Positions 1 to 11,217 of a stretch of 64,000 bases of DNA are shown piece after piece. Positions within the stretch are counted from its first letter, which is position 1; each line of letters starts with the position of its first letter. This DNA comes from Sanguinoderma infundibulare. Its lineage: Eukaryota; Basidiomycota; Agaricomycetes; Polyporales; Polyporaceae. The stretch is from positions 682,001 through 746,000 of the forward strand of contig JAVLRN010000006.1 in NCBI GenBank assembly GCA_032821775.1, in the 5' to 3' direction. Below the pieces are notes generated by a model. That model saw only the letters and a program-made list of their open reading frames with translations, was not told the origin of the DNA and made no database searches. Made by a program: the position numbers and the translations under genes.

Positions 1-367
1 AGGCGCGCAGGACGACAACAACGCCTACTAAAACCGGCCAGCTCTCTCGGGCCGCCAGGCGACGGCGATTGTTCTCTGGACGTCTCGATGCGGTTATATA
101 GCTTGTCCATAATGAGCCGTGACTCCTATCTGCAGTCCATACAGTATTGGGAACCGCTGGGAAATTTTGTTGTTCTCCCAGTTCTCCCAGCAGGACGTCA
201 GTCATACCCATCGGAAAGCGGGAGCGCAACGTCTTACAGTACTTGCTACAAATCGTGGTACAGCTAGATCTCGTACACCTCTAGACATCTAAACATTAAA
301 GTTTTAAACAAGCACGATAGTCAGCATAAGTTACCCCCCGCTTCCAACCTCGCTCGCCGCTCCCCAG
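1..367. other. 3' flank of the kinase gene, no gene seen
   Basis: No reading frame with coding character, RNA gene or repeat was recognised here. It is the downstream side of the minus-strand kinase gene and probably holds its 3' untranslated region. Confidence 0.5.
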
Positions 368-3090
368 TCACGACTCTGCCCCGATCATTCCCGACACCTC
401 GTCCAGCCGCCCCTCCACGACCGCGATGTCGCCCATCAGCCGCCTGTGCCTCCGCTCCATCTGGTCCAGGCACTCGTACGAGAACGTCCTGTCCGCCTTG
501 ACCGACACGCTCGTGCTCATCGAGCACTTCTCGTCGTACGGCGCCACACGCGAAGACTCGGCCATCGACGGTGAGACCGCACGCTTTGTGTCTTCGCCCG
601 AGCGCGAGCTGCTCTGTCCGCTTTTGAGGAAATAGGACGCGGTCGGCGTTTGGCTCCGTCTCGACAGCATCGACATCGCAGAGCCGGGACGAGGCGTCGG
701 GCTCGGACTCGGAGGCACGTCCGAGTCCAAGTCTGAGCTGAGGTCCTCCACGAGCACCTCCTGCGTCAACCCCGTCGCGCTCGCGCTCCGGCTCCCGCTC
801 GCACCTGCGCTCACACCCACCCCTGACGCCCGCGACGACGTCGACAGCATCGACGCACCAAGCATGCTCTCCGAATGCGAGTGCTGTGAGTGCTGCTCGA
901 CGCGGAACGAGATCCCGCTATCGCCAACTACTGCCACGGAGCGGTCGAAGCGGAGCTCCTTGAGCGACCCCGAGCCGCGAACGCTCGAGCCCGTCAGGAC
1001 GCGCGGCTTCCGCCCGCTCTCGAGCACCTTCTTGCGCGCGCTCATCCCGACGCAGTCCACGAGCTGCTTCATCGCTTCCCGGTCGGACACCGCGCGTCGC
1101 TGGACGGTCCGCCGGACCGTGCTCGCGCGGGGCAGGGTCTGGAAGGGCGTGAGTATGTTTTGGCGGATGGGCGTGGCGAATGGGTATCGAGGCCCAACTG
1201 GGGTGCTTTGGACGTTGTTTAAGGATAACTGGCCTAACGGTGTTGGGGTTGCGAAGAGGTGCTGGAGTGGGCGGGGCGTACTGATATTCCTGCGGTGCTG
1301 AGGGCTTGAGGACGTGGTCTTATCGAAGGCATCCTTCGGTGGGCCCCAAGTGAACCCTATGAAGGCGGCAACAGGCTGCTCGCGGAGGATGGAGCGGGTG
1401 GATCCGTGCGACGGTGTTGCCTGAACGATGGACGTCGGAGAGCCGTTGGGCGCGGTCACGGACGATGACTGGAAGAACATTGAGAACGCAAAGGCCTGAG
1501 ATTTGGACTCTTCCGGAAAGTGTACGGGAGCTGCCGTTGTTGGAGCAATAGGGGTGGCATAAGTGAACTGGGGGACGTGCAGGTCTGCTGGCTTCTCCTC
1601 TATGGCGATGTATATCAGTGGCCAATCGACGATGAAGACTGGCATACACTTACTGAGATGGAGATCGTTGAAGTTAATGCCAGTGAAGAAGGAATGTCCC
1701 TTGAGCTCCTTGACATCGCATCGACCTAGCCTCAGCTCTGCGCTTGTTAACAAGCTGAAATATCAAGTTAGAGTCAGACGAGAAATATAGGCTTAAAGGG
1801 CCTGCATACCGACGAAGGAAGTCTTGTAGCGGTGCAGAGACTGGAGCAGACGCATCGAATCTGAGACTCCTCTGTGGCCACGATCAGTTATGCAAATGAT
1901 GGGAGAAGCGAGGGGCGAAACTGACATGGTACTCTATGATCTTGGCGTATGTATGTCGGATCTCTCTGGAGAAGAATGGAGCAATGCCATAGGCCATTTC
2001 GTACAGCATGGCACCCATGCTCCACCAGTCAGTCTCTCGACCGTATCCAGTCTGCTTGTGGTCACTCTTCCAACCCTCATCATCGTCCATCTCCAAAGCG
2101 ACTAGAGCCTCCTCATGGACCTGCAATATTTCGGGAGAGATATAATCACAAGTGCCACATGGTACGAGGCAGTGATCGAGGGGCACTGCTTGACTTCCGT
2201 CGGGGGCGGACGGGAGCAGGGGAGCAGCCGAGCCGAAGTCGATGAGGCGAATGTGGGCGCTGCTAGTGAGCACGAAGTTGTGAGGCTTGATATCGCTGTT
2301 CAGTCCGGTGAATAAAAGATATCACTCAATAACAAGGGAGCAAGACATACCGATGGACGAAACCTTGGGAGTGGCACCAGTGAATTGCGCTGACAATCTG
2401 GGGCACCCACCAACGAAGGTCGGCCTCAAGGACTTTGCCGTCATGGGGACTGGATTCTAGTACATCCCAGAGTGTCCCGCCCTCGACGTAGTCCATGACT
2501 AGGTTAAGATGAGTAGGGGATTGAAAAGCGCAGAGAAGATGGGGAGCCCAATGTGAGTCTGTCTTCCTGGCCTGGAGTAGAATGTCACGCTCGACCTGTG
2601 GGGAGCATTGCTACGAAGCTGGGAGTCAGGATGAGACTAAACAACTAGTAACAGGAACGTACATCTCGTGTCTTCAGGGCGAACCTTTTCTCGGTCGACT
2701 TGCGGACATAGAGACATCCGTCCAGTTTGCAGGTGACGACATCAATCTGCACCGCATAGTCGTGAGCCCTCCTGGCATGTACGGCGGGCAGTAGACAGTC
2801 AGACTGTGGACGAAAAGGACGTACCACGCCGAACTGACCGTACTCGAGAGTACCGACAAGATTGAGGTCCTTGTCGCCGAAGCGTAGGGAGTCAATCTGG
2901 ATCGTCTTAGCTTTGCGGCACGCTTGAGTAGGAGTAGGGTGTCCGATCAAGGGTTGTACTCACCTGTCTTCCCAATCACCGTCTGCCCATGCATCAATTG
3001 GTCCAAGACAGATCCCTCAGCATCTTCTCCTCCGTCGGCGCTGATGAGGGAGCTTAGGCGAGTTTTGCGTTTGTACCATGTTAAAGACAT
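368..3090 (-). CDS. AGC-family serine/threonine protein kinase, DMPK/ROCK/citron-like
   Basis: The gene is read from about six exons. The N-terminal exon (starting at about 3090) is followed by a glycine loop (GTLEYGQFGVV, near 2850), the ATP-anchoring lysine (RFALKTRD, near 2670), an HRD-type catalytic loop split by an intron (FVHR / DIKPHNF, near 2300-2360), the DFG motif (DFGSA, near 2240), the activation segment CGTCDYISPEIL (near 2160) and DWWSMGAMLYEM (near 2000). The end of the kinase domain (LGRCDVKELKGHSFF) opens the last exon at about 1753. About 400 Ser/Thr/Pro-rich residues follow, ending in a short helical stretch. All catalytic motifs are present, so an active kinase is expected. 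GTxDYISPEIL and the insert after it are typical of the DMPK/ROCK group; the usual proline of GTPDY is cysteine here. Substrate and partners cannot be read. The exact start is inferred from the phase of the first intron. Confidence 0.85.
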
Positions 3091-4591
3091 CCGAGACCAT
3101 CAGGACAGTGTGCGAAACGAGCGTAGCCCAAGTAAGATGGGCCGAGGGCTGCACGGAGCCCGAAAGCGTGAGGGCGGTAGGGAGCGGGAGGAGACGGTTG
3201 TGGTCAAGTGGGGTCAAGCCAAGGCCAGCCATCGAGATCTGTCGCGACCGCCCACACGACGCGTTCGTCACGTGTCCGCTTCGCAACCACCGTCGTCCCA
3301 TTTTGGGAATCCTTGTTCCTCCCCTTCGACCACCACGACCACCACTCCCTCACTCGCGGCCATCCTGCTTGTGCATGCTCCCAGCTTGTTGGCCGGCGTC
3401 GCCTTTCGGCGTACAATCCGATCCAACTGCAGCCTTCGCTGACAGCGGGATTCTCCTCTGAAACCCGCAACCCCTGCCAGTCACACGATTCTCGACCGCT
3501 CCGCCCAAACACCGTGACAGCCCGCCGACGTGGCCAAACAGAACCAACGAACGGAACTCGAAGCGCAAGACTTCTCGTCTCGGAAGGATCCTGACGGTAA
3601 CCCGGGCGCGAACTCAGTTATGCAACCAAATCTGATGTTCGCGCAGGCACAATCCGGCACAATCTAGCAGTCCATCTTCGATGGAAGTTTCGACTGGGCA
3701 GATGGTGCACCGAGTTGCGAAAGATCTTCCCGTTTCTGCTGCCAAATGCCGTCATCGCCACCGAGGCTTAAGGAGATTTTACCGCTGCACCGGCTTGGAA
3801 TGTCGGCCAAGATATCCAAGTTGTACTACGGGTCCCTATGGTCTTATCTCATCTTGCGACTACATTTTTTCAGCTCATAACTTCCGAACCTGGTAGGGAA
3901 ACGTGTTCGGAAGATCAAGCGCCACCCTTCGCCACCACGAGCGCCCCGACCCGGCCTTCCAACCAACGACACAGATGGAATTCGTTGTGGGTGTCGTTGA
4001 TACCCCCTGATATTGGGAGGCTCCAAGCGACCTACTCGCTGTAAGGCTAATGTGGCCTCTGCTCAGGTCGTTTAAAACACGTCTCAGAAATGCGCTTCAA
4101 CCCCACCACCTCCACATCACCTTCGGGAACGTGAACATCCTCTCAAGCCCACTCTATTTTGACCTGCGAAGCTATATCATTGAACATGCATCGGAAACCG
4201 GGGCCGAAGCAAACCATACCAACGCGACTTGTGGAAGGTTGTGATGGCCGGGTAAGCCACGCCCGTCGGCGAAGGACGCTGGAGTTGACGTCGAATCAGA
4301 TAGAAAACTACGTCCCGCTGTGGGGCGTCCGATGGAGTAATCTGCGTCGAGGCCCCCCTGTCACAGCCGAGTCTGTCGTTCACCCTACCCCACCAACTAT
4401 ATCGCACGGGCTACGTACCAGTTCCGCCGCTCCTGGGCCCTCGCCTGTACGTTCTTCGGCGGACATCGACCGCATCACGTCAAAGGCCCCCGTTATTGTC
4501 CCGAGAACGTTGCCGTCTTCCACCTCTCATAAAGTGCGTATGTTATTCTGGCAGCGGAAAGCGTTTCTTACAGCCCTCCTTTCCATAGACT
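3091..4591. other. 1.5 kb intergenic region, no convincing gene
   Basis: Open frames occur on both strands (for example 3204-3594), but they overlap one another, have no recognisable domain and no consistent splice structure. The part next to 3090 should contain the kinase promoter. No repeat or RNA gene was seen. Confidence 0.5.
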
Positions 4592-5236
4592 ATGCCTGCC
4601 GTAAATGCCGGATATGGCGGTGACGAGACAGTCCTGATGGACGTTCATTCTCCCTCCGGCTGTCAGAGTCATCTCGGCGCTATACACACCAAACGGAGTG
4701 TCCTTCCTGCTTTCCCCGCTCCCCCTCACTCGACATCTAACCGGTCTTTCGATCTAAGCCACGAGCCTGAGGAACGGACCGTACCTCAACTTCATCAATC
4801 CCAATCCCGTCCCGAGATTGAACCCGAAGGAGCTCGAATGCATCCGCATGCAGAGTACGGTCCCCAAGTAGCTCCACAAGAATCTTCCTGTCGTCGTCTC
4901 GTCACTATCGCTCCAAATCATCTCGTGGCGAAGATCCGGTGCCCCTCCCCGTCTCCCGCCATCTTCTTTCCAGGCGATGCGATCTCGCCCGCCCCTGCGT
5001 CTATGCCTGACATCTGCCCAGACTCATCTTCGAGTCTTGCTCCCCACTCTGCCGAGTATATGGACGGGGACACTTACGTGGCGGACTACAATTACGGCAC
5101 CGCGGCTGGTAACTATTCCTCATTCCCACTGGACTTTCGGCTGAGCTCGCACTCGGAGCTAGCCGACTACGCCTCGGATGGTGGATGCCCTCGGCTCACC
5201 GATCAGAACGCGCTGCATGCTACGTCCCGACGCTGA
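4592..5236 (+). CDS. hypothetical protein, weakly like the X family downstream
   Basis: This is a single open frame of 214 codons from ATG to TGA. The product is rich in Ser, Pro, His and Ala, with no signal peptide, membrane segment or known domain. Near the C terminus it reads LSSHSELADYASDG preceded by a Tyr-rich stretch. This resembles the (S)ELA-containing repeat of the two X genes at 8.6 and 13.1 kb, so it may be a distant or truncated relative. That link is inference from a short low-complexity match. A splice-acceptor-like sequence lies just before the ATG, so an upstream exon is possible. Confidence 0.35.
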   Translation: MPAVNAGYGGDETVLMDVHSPSGCQSHLGAIHTKRSVLPAFPAPPHSTSNRSFDLSHEPEERTVPQLHQSQSRPEIEPEGARMHPHAEYGPQVAPQESSCRRLVTIAPNHLVAKIRCPSPSPAIFFPGDAISPAPASMPDICPDSSSSLAPHSAEYMDGDTYVADYNYGTAAGNYSSFPLDFRLSSHSELADYASDGGCPRLTDQNALHATSRR

Positions 5237-5572
5237 TGACCGCGTTCTGCGGGCTGAGCGATGCCGTTCGGACGCGTCAGAGTGGAACAGTGCCCGTTGC
5301 GTCGCTTTTGTCGCGTCTGTCTTCGAACGAATAAATTCTCTCTCTCATGCTTTCTTGTTACGGGGGTAGACTCAGAGCCCTGCGGAACGGTGTATTAGGT
5401 TTAGCTAGAAAGCCCGCCGACGAAGCGACGGCACCGAGGTGATCCACGGCGGTTCTCCACAAGGCAGAGACAGGCATAATAAAGGCCAAAAGCAGAAAGC
5501 GAGGTCCGGCACAGAAGTCGCTGTACCACGCGCTCTCACCCGATCACCATTCCCTAATACAACTCCTTCCCT

Positions 5573-6055
5573 TCAGAGATATCGATACTCCACCTCGTAT
5601 GTGGCCTGTTCGGGCTCAACTGTCCGAGTGCTCCTTGAATTCTTCATGTTACTTACCTTCTTAGGAGTGTTCAGCTCCACAGGCAGACATTCGACATTCA
5701 TGACGGCCCAAGAGCCAGCGTTACGGTTGGAAGGGAGAAAGACGTGTGCCCACCCACCTGAGGCTGGTGCCCACATGCCCCAAGCCTCGCTCATGCGCGC
5801 CTCGATTACCGTTCTTTGAGCGCCGCCGTGCGGGGCCACTCTACGACGACCCTTGTAGGCTGTGAGACTCGTCGGTCTCGTTGATGCATTCCTTGACAGG
5901 ACGGACCCGAAAAGCATGGAAGGCAGTAGGATGACGCCGATCATCGATGGAAGCCGAGGTGACAGCAACCGGCATATGATGAATTTGCAGCACCGTGCCA
6001 CACTGCGTACCAGCAGGATCATTGCATTACTAACGACCACTGATTGCGATCCCAT
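5573..6055 (-). CDS. hypothetical small protein with a hydrophobic N-terminal half
   Basis: This minus-strand open frame of 160 codons begins 55 bp downstream of a good TATA box (6110-6115). The first 55 residues are hydrophobic and basic, with possible membrane segments around residues 8-30 and 37-55. The rest has no recognised domain. A consensus donor (gtaagt) follows the codons for NTPKK near 5655, so the real last exon may differ and the annotated end is uncertain. The TATA box and start spacing are the main support. No family was recognised. Confidence 0.3.
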   Translation of the reverse strand: MGSQSVVVSNAMILLVRSVARCCKFIICRLLSPRLPSMIGVILLPSMLFGSVLSRNASTRPTSLTAYKGRRRVAPHGGAQRTVIEARMSEAWGMWAPASGGWAHVFLPSNRNAGSWAVMNVECLPVELNTPKKVSNMKNSRSTRTVEPEQATYEVEYRYL

Positions 6056-6109
6056 TCCAAGCCAGGATGTCTACACTGGATGAACGATGGTGTGTGAGCG
6101 TGTTGGCTC

Positions 6110-6115
6110 TATATA
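6110..6115 (-). promoter_or_regulatory. TATA box for the 5573-6055 ORF
   Basis: On the minus strand the sequence reads GCGATATATAGAGCC, centred about 55-60 bp upstream of the ATG at 6055. This spacing is the same as in the ICMT gene nearby. Confidence 0.4.
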
Positions 6116-6429
6116 TCGCATCATCCGTTAACACAGATTGTAGCCTTCGTATCACGACAGTCATGCAGCAACCCGTGCGGTGTGGCGCCAGCAATCCATG
6201 GTTCCTCTCATAGCCGACATAGCACTCTGCAAACGCTCACTTTCGAGGAGAAATAACTCCGAGATTCATTTGTGTCAAGCCGGTGCACGGAATCCTCCCT
6301 GCGACTGTCACCGGTAAACATCTGAACGGACACACATGTGGTGGTTTTCTGGGGCGAAGCACAATGATCCAAGTTAACTATGCAACCTTCAGGTTATGGT
6401 AAATTCATTCACAGGTCCGTGTTCGTACA

Positions 6430-6434
6430 TATAA
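6430..6434 (+). promoter_or_regulatory. TATA box of ICMT copy A
   Basis: The sequence GTACATATAATGAGCG lies 55-60 bp upstream of the ATG at 6489. The same element is kept in unit B at about 11284, but there it has become part of the open reading frame. Confidence 0.55.
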
Positions 6435-6488
6435 TGAGCGAAGTCGCCCTCTAGATCGAACACCACTCCTTCAACACACGCAGTCCAA

Positions 6489-7280
6489 ATGTCATACTTC
6501 AAAGCTGTTGCCCTCATCACCTCTGCAACGTTCTATACTGCTGCAATCAATCCACCTCACCCACGCGCCGTCAGCAATGCCCTGTACAAGGGGCAGGCAT
6601 ATGAGCATATCGTCCAGCAGGTCGCGTACGTGGCAGGGGTGCGCGTTTATACTACTAGCCGCTTTCTGATTCAATACTGACGGTGGTCCTTCATCTAGGC
6701 GACAATCATGATACCGTCCTTCTTTCATTCACTCCTCCTCGTCCACCCACACACCCGTTCCCTACCAGTCGCCCCGTTTATCTGCCCTACCACTCCTCCC
6801 CACGCCCAGCTCGCCGCGCTGCCACCTTCCTTCCTCATCGGGCTCGTCATCCTTCTTTCCGGAGCGTTCATCCGCCTCTGGTCCTATCACATCCTCTCGA
6901 GCCTGTTCGCGAAGTTTGAAGCCGTCATCAAGGACGAGTACTCGGAGCTCGTCATGGAGAGCACATGCGACAACAAGCTCGTCACCGAGGGCCCATACGC
7001 CCACGTCCGACATCCGGCCTATACCGGCCTGGTGCTCCTCACCACCGGCGCGTACCTCATGCACTTCGGCGCGGGAGGGTACGTCACGCAGTGCGGGATC
7101 GAGAACAACCTCGTGCTCGCCGTCTTCGGATGGTCCTGGCGCATCTCGTCGCTGTTCGGATTTGTGTCGCTGTACAGGCAATGCGGCATCGAGGACGAGA
7201 GGTTGAAGACGCAGTTCGGAGCAGGGTGGGTGAAGTACAGGGAGGAGGTGCCGTACACGTTGGTCCCGTATGTGATGTAG
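6489..7280 (+). CDS. isoprenylcysteine carboxyl methyltransferase (Ste14/ICMT family), copy A
   Basis: Two exons, 6489-6620 and 6699-7280, joined in phase by a 78 bp intron (donor CAG|gtcgcg, acceptor tctag), give about 237 residues. The C-terminal half carries the family's methyltransferase core: LVTEGPYAHVRHPAYTG, then LMHFGAGGY, and finally EDERLKTQFGAGWVKYREEV near the end. Hydrophobic segments (for example LIGLVILLSGAFIRLWSYHI) fit an integral membrane enzyme. The family methylates the prenylated C-terminal cysteine of CaaX proteins such as Ras-like GTPases and mating pheromones, at the endoplasmic reticulum. A TATA box lies 55 bp upstream. ICMT-like genes are often multicopy in polypores, so this may not be the housekeeping copy. 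The N-terminal exon is the least certain part. Confidence 0.8.
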
Positions 7281-8559
7281 CTATTCGCTCGTTACGGACA
7301 GCCTTAGTCCGATATAATCTGGTGTAATTTGTTGTGCCGAGGTAGTCTATTGCTCTACGTTATCCCGTTAGTAATGATGGAAGTAGCAACTCGCGTCCCT
7401 GAAAGGCGTACCGTATTGCATACTGATCACCAGACGGGGCCACGAAGGGGAGGCAAAAGGGTTCCGATTCTCGTCCGGCTCGAAATTTGAATCATTTTAC
7501 CCAGGCCTGGCGGCACCTGGAATGAGACGGTTCTCCAACGCTTCCAAAGCTGCGTACACGAGTCAACTGTCGGAGACGGGATCATGGACTGCGTGGAGAC
7601 CTTGTCGCCGTGTTGAAGGCAATCGAAGTGGCCAAGCGGCGCGAGAGAGCTGCCCATATTTGGCAGTCATTGTCGTCCTCCAGCGCGCCTAACGCAACGA
7701 TCATCCCTCCGACCACATGCGCGCTGTCATAGACATGCACAGCTCGCACCAATAATCCACTTCGCCCAACGACCGCCGGTACTGGGGACGACGATTGAGT
7801 ACACGACTTTCGAAAGGGCTCCTCCCGCTATTTCTCGAGCTCGCGGTGCGTCGGTCGCGCATCCACATCCAGCGGTGCTACCTTGCAACGTCCGCAGGTT
7901 GGGACAAAAGAAGCACCAGCAACGCGCTCCCACGCGCAGACAACGGAGAGCGGAGGAGGAAGGAGTATCTGGATCGTCTGATTCTTCCCGCAGTGATCGA
8001 TGCAAGGGCATTGGCTCATGCTGTAGATGGGGCCCAGGGCTGTCATTGCGACGACCCCGCCCTCCCCTTCGAAAGAAGCTCTCGGCAGGACGAGAAGCAT
8101 GATTGACCTCCGACTCTGTTATCGAGGGACTCCGCCACTCGAGTTGGCGTCCTCTCGGGAATGCAGGCGCGCTCGGCGAAATCTCCCTGTGTCCTCGAGG
8201 CATGTTTATTCGGGGGCTATCCTGAGTACAGTGCCCCCAGAATGTTCAGTCAGTGATTCTGCCGGAACAGCCCGCTCGACTCACCAACATCAGCTTCTCA
8301 TCCCTGGAATTCGGCGTGTCTGCTTGCTTCGTCCGCCCTTGGTACACGCGTTCGTCACGGGAAGGCGTTCCAGGGTCTCCCGTGTACCGCTTCTGAAACG
8401 CCGCCTTTTGAGGCTCAGTCGCGCAGGCGAAACATAAGTATTGCTGCTCCGAACAACACCTCAATCTCAACCACTACCAGCACCTCCGCTCCAACCCCTA
8501 CCAACCTCTTCACCCAAGCTACCAGTCGACTTTCTATACCAACTCACCATCGCTCCGCC
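7281..8559. other. spacer between ICMT-A and X-A, conserved in unit B
   Basis: This 1.28 kb stretch is matched nearly base for base by 11797-13091. It contains open frames conserved in both units on both strands: plus-strand 7795-8106, starting at a TTG, and minus-strand 7727-8203 and 7828-8100. None shows a clear coding pattern of differences, so no gene is called. Just upstream of X (about 8360-8400) lies a block ending CTCCCGTGTACCGCTTC. It is also present before the other X copies and may be promoter sequence. Confidence 0.55.
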
Positions 8560-10419
8560 ATGGCCAACGAGACGAAAGGACAGTTTGACAACGCGTTCCC
8601 ACTCGTTGGCCACTACGTCCCAAAGTCAACAATTCATGCAAGTGTGCTGAGGGCTGTCCCGCACGAGACGGTAAGCCGATATCGCGTTGAGAGCCTTCGT
8701 CCATGCACTCACTCAGGATAAAGGCCAGGACGCATTTTCCTATATACGGAGTGCGATTGTACGAGAAACCGAAGCTGCAAGCGGAGACGATCAGTGCGAT
8801 CAAGGCGAGAAAGCAGGCTGAAGAGATGGCCTTGCCTCCACCTGAGGCAGCTACAGAAGCTGCCCAAGCTGAAGAGGCGGACACTGGTGAGTCCTTGACG
8901 ACTTTAAACATGTCGATGATGGAACAAATGTCCGCCCACAGGTTCCAGCCACCACAAGCCGAGGAAGCCCCCACAGAAGAGAGCTAATCCCCAACATTCC
9001 CCGCTCCCGTACCCTGTCACCAACGTCGCGAGCTCCTCAACCACGAAGAGCAACGGAGACAAGGCCGCCACACTGCCGGCGAGACGCGCCACTCGCAGCG
9101 CGACGACGCTCCCTTCGCAAGGCCAGTCGCGTCGCAAGCCGACGCCGTACACTCGCCCAATCGCGTCGAGGGGCGCATCCAAGGTGGATCACGCAGCGTC
9201 CACCCTACCGGAAGGTCCCCTCCCACAGCTCCTGCCGCTGCCGCTCAACGCGACAGGCGCGTACTCCGCCGCCGTCATCTACGCCACCAACGGAGTCGCG
9301 CATCACTCCAAGGCTCTTCCATCGCTTCAGAACGAGCAACGCGATGCGTTCACGGACATCTGGAGTGCGCCTCTCGGGAACGGGTACAACGCTTCGTGGA
9401 GCCGGTCCTCTGAGTTATACGGTCATGGCGGTTTCATCGACACTACGAGGACTGAACACACCGCTACCACGCCGCAGGCCACACCGTTCATGCAGTACCC
9501 GTCAACAAGCGACGCGGCGGCGGCCTTTGCGTACCCGCTGATGCAGGGTCCTCAGCAGTTCCCGTCCACCTGGACCAGCCCGTCCGGCATCCTCTCGAAT
9601 GAACTTGCGGACCCTCTCATCGACCTCTACGTCGCGTCCGCGGCCATGGCGCAAGCCGGTGTCGCCCATGCCATCGAACCGCTTCCGCTCACCGATCCTG
9701 TTGCAGATCGTCAAGACGGCGAACCCGTGGACGAGTCGTACACGACACCGCACAACGGGTACGACTATGCAACATGCAGCCCGAGCCCGCCTTCGTACGC
9801 CGACCAATCCCCTCTGCTGCACGGCACTGCCAGCGTGGAGTACCCCTCGAGGAGCGACGCCGGCATTGCGCACCCACAGATGACCCCGCATTCCTCGTCG
9901 AGCCACTGTGAACTCGCAGGCGCTCTCATCAACCGATGCCCCGCGCTGCCGACCGTGGCGCCAACCGGCGTCATGGATGCCATCAGCGCGATTCCAGTCG
10001 CTGGGTACATTGACGATCGCGCGATCATCAGCGCATCTGTGCACCCATCGGAGACCATCGCCAGCCAGGTGAACGTGGACTCACCCCTCCCTCTGGCGGC
10101 CAGCCCTATTCTCAACACCCTCGGCGAACCCCTCACCCCCAGTCTGGGCCCGATCGTCGACGTCAACATCGAAGAATCCGCGAGCGCTTTAGCAGGATAC
10201 TTCGACGAGATCAAGGCAATGTGGCGCCTCGAAGAGTTGCTCGGGCTTGCGGAGCCCATCAACGCAGGCTTCGCTCAGGGACAATGGAGCGACACGTACA
10301 TCGTTGCATCATTCCCTTCAAGTCGCCCACAGCTTCAAGCTGCTCAGCCCTCCAATGAGGCGAGCAGCTCGAGAATTATGTCATACCCATATTCACTTGA
10401 AGAGGGTCGTTACTTGTGA
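8560..10419 (+). CDS. gene X, copy A: uncharacterised Ser/Pro/Ala-rich protein with degenerate repeats
   Basis: Three exons (8560-8670, 8724-8886, 8942-10419) join in phase through introns of 53 and 55 bp (donors gtaagc and gtgagt) to give about 583 residues. The same structure is found in copy B, which supports the model. The N-terminal exon is short. Exon 2 encodes a charged region (ARTHFPIYG, later Glu/Ala-rich). Exon 3 has a basic stretch (QSRRKPTPYTRP) and a long low-complexity region. Two degenerate repeats are visible, each with Ala-Tyr/His-Pro followed by ELA-x-x-LI (SNELADPLIDLY and HCELAGALINRC). No signal peptide, membrane segment or known domain was recognised. No function is proposed. 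The nuclear-like basic stretch is only suggestive. Confidence 0.65.
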
Positions 10420-10971
10420 CGACCTCTTCAAGCCATTCGAGGTTCCTGAGGAGTAAGGGAGCCCCTGATGCCTCTTATACCACGTTCCAATCGTGACGCA
10501 CCGTGATCACACATACAAAGTAAATAGATGTTGTAACTACTCACCTCTTCTGCAGTCTTGAAATACGCAATGTACAAACATTGTTTCGTTCCCCTCGATC
10601 CATGCGACGATCTCCTTGCGGTACTGTCGGATACCATATGCGTACCCTCCATGACTCGCATTGGCGACTGATTTGCTATGGGCAGGATATAGCTTCCCAG
10701 AATTATGTCCTACCCATAACAGACCAATCGTGTGCGGGGGAATGGGCATAGACAGTGTGAGCGTGGCCGCGGTGTCCGAGAGCGCCAATATGGATGGAGA
10801 GGTCAAGACCAAGAGAGTCTGTGCCAGCGCGAAACCAGTGATTGCAGTAGCTAACGAGGGCGGTGTACGAAGCCGCAAAAGTTGTCGAGGATCGATCGAT
10901 GATTTGTGGCCACGCAGCCTCGGCGTCTCGCTTACCCTTTTGGACCCCAGCCTGCACGTACGGCCTGCCAT
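10376..10971 (-). CDS. possible hypothetical protein with a hydrophobic segment
   Basis: A minus-strand frame starts at an ATG at 10971 and has one predicted membrane-like segment (FALAQTLLVLTSPSILALS). A consensus donor (gtgagt at about 10550) can join it to a second exon ending at a TAA at 10376, inside the 3' end of gene X-A. The last exon would read APLLLRNLEWLEEVV before the end. In unit B the matching DNA (about 15610-15860) has lost the frame, so this may be a decayed gene. No family was recognised and the call is tentative. Confidence 0.25.
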
Positions 10972-11217
10972 AGATCTGGCGAAACCAACAACGCCAAATG
11001 ATTTGAACGACAACTCGCCGTACTACTAGTAGTATGCGGTGTCCAGATGCTTAGTTGTCATCGTAAATCACAGTATATGATGCCACGCATTCGTGGACGC
11101 ATGCTTGATCGAGCGTTTGAGTGCAGAGGATATCCTGACGTTGTGCGGCACAGCTAAGTAAACATCTGAACGGACACACATGTGGTGGTTTTGGTCTTCG
11201 AATCCTGAAGAAGCATA

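Larger units (their letters stand above)
6314..10990 (+). repeat. segmental duplication, unit A (ICMT + spacer + gene X)
   Basis: From the shared 5' edge (GTAAACATCTGAACGGACAC at 6314) to about 10990, this block matches 11158 to about 15860 in the same order and orientation. The shared parts are the promoter region, ICMT coding sequence, 3' flank, a 1.2 kb spacer, the three-exon gene X and part of its downstream region. Similarity is high through the ICMT 3' half and spacer and lower in the last exon of X and downstream of it. The two units lie head to tail with about 170 bp between them. Confidence 0.85.

Noticed and set aside
3204..3594. Overlapping 100-130 codon ORFs on both strands
   Set aside because: Mutually overlapping, Ser/Arg/Pro-rich, no splice pattern or domain; typical of GC-rich intergenic DNA.
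8703..8987. 94-codon ORF as a separate small gene before 9184
   Set aside because: Same reason: exon 2 of X-A plus unspliced intron 2. The frame continues into the long exon after splicing.
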